From Chromatiaceae bacterium (GTDB taxonomy: Bacteria; Pseudomonadota; Gammaproteobacteria; Chromatiales; Chromatiaceae): 13,990 bases of DNA. Where the stretch lies: assembly GCA_016938795.1 (NCBI GenBank), contig JAFGTZ010000038.1:1-13990 (forward strand), written 5' to 3'. The translations under genes and the position numbers were made by a program. The notes under the pieces are model-generated. The model did no database searches. It worked only from the letters and a program-made list of their open reading frames with translations, and was not told the origin of the DNA. Shown here in pieces: positions 13,841 to 13,990 of this stretch; within the stretch, counting starts at the first letter, position 1, and the number at the start of each line of letters is the position of its first letter.

Positions 13841-13990
13841 ATGAGCACCGTTTCCGTTCGTATCGACGAAACCCTGGTGAATGCCGCGCGCTCGGCGGCT
13901 CAGGCCGAATTTCGCACCCTGCAAGGTCAGATCGAGTTTTGGGCCAAGGTGGGACGCGCCGCGCTCGACAACCCGGATCTGCCTGCCTCC
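13841..13990 (+). CDS. ParD-like antitoxin, partial at the window end
   Basis: The first 50 residues are visible. STVSVRIDETLVNAARSAA is a short strand followed by a helix, as in ribbon-helix-helix DNA-binding antitoxins. The following RTLQGQIEFWAKVGRAALDN resembles the ParD-like family, in which a GQIE-x-W motif is typical. The protein would bind DNA as a dimer and neutralise a toxin, normally encoded next to it; no toxin is visible before the window ends. ATG 13841 is preferred because homologues start MSTV; ATG 13817 is in frame and would add eight residues. Neither has an obvious ribosome site. The palindrome upstream fits autoregulation. Confidence 0.75.
   Translation, partial: MSTVSVRIDETLVNAARSAAQAEFRTLQGQIEFWAKVGRAALDNPDLPAS

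Noticed and set aside
1..13990. CRISPR array, tRNA, rRNA, insertion sequence or integrase
   Set aside because: No regularly spaced repeats, tRNA cloverleaf, rRNA segment or transposase motif was seen.

Overview
This 14 kb window looks like chromosomal DNA of a GC-rich gammaproteobacterium. The order gshB-tonB-yqgE-ruvX-pyrR-pyrB-pyrC' followed by pilT resembles the locus known from Pseudomonas. Protein style and base composition also fit purple sulfur bacteria (Chromatiales). The taxonomic assignment is inference; no rRNA gene is present to settle it.

Positions 1-5915 form a tight plus-strand cluster: glutathione synthetase, a TonB-type protein, the UPF0301 protein YqgE, the RuvX/YqgF nuclease, and then pyrR, pyrB and pyrC'. 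The last three overlap their upstream neighbours and feed or regulate UMP synthesis. The pyrC' product has lost the metal-binding HxH motif and further active-site histidines of dihydroorotase. It is therefore most likely a structural partner of aspartate carbamoyltransferase rather than an enzyme.

Positions 5959-7925 hold a two-component pair joined by an ATGA overlap: a receiver protein with a TPR-like helical tail and no DNA-binding output, and a short soluble histidine kinase with no sensor domain. Next comes pilT (8045-9082), the retraction ATPase of type IV pili. It meets purE tail to tail on a shared TTAA.

Positions 9079-11523 are on the minus strand and read rsmE, purK, purE. A 407 bp divergent intergenic region then leads to rpoH (heat-shock sigma factor, 11931-12770). 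It contains a good match to a sigma-E promoter, an extended -10 element, and hairpins near the rpoH start. A strong intrinsic terminator closes rpoH at 12790-12820.

The last 1.1 kb is accessory in character. An AT-richer segment carries a minus-strand gene for a four-helix membrane protein built from two copies of a YESLPY-type two-helix unit. It abuts a frameshifted fragment of a DUF3883-type protein. The window ends inside a ParD-like antitoxin gene with a perfect 14 bp palindrome just upstream, a likely autoregulatory operator. The matching toxin would lie beyond the window.

The conserved part holds standard housekeeping genes. The least explained items are the sensorless kinase/TPR receiver pair, the duplicated membrane protein, and the rpoH leader.
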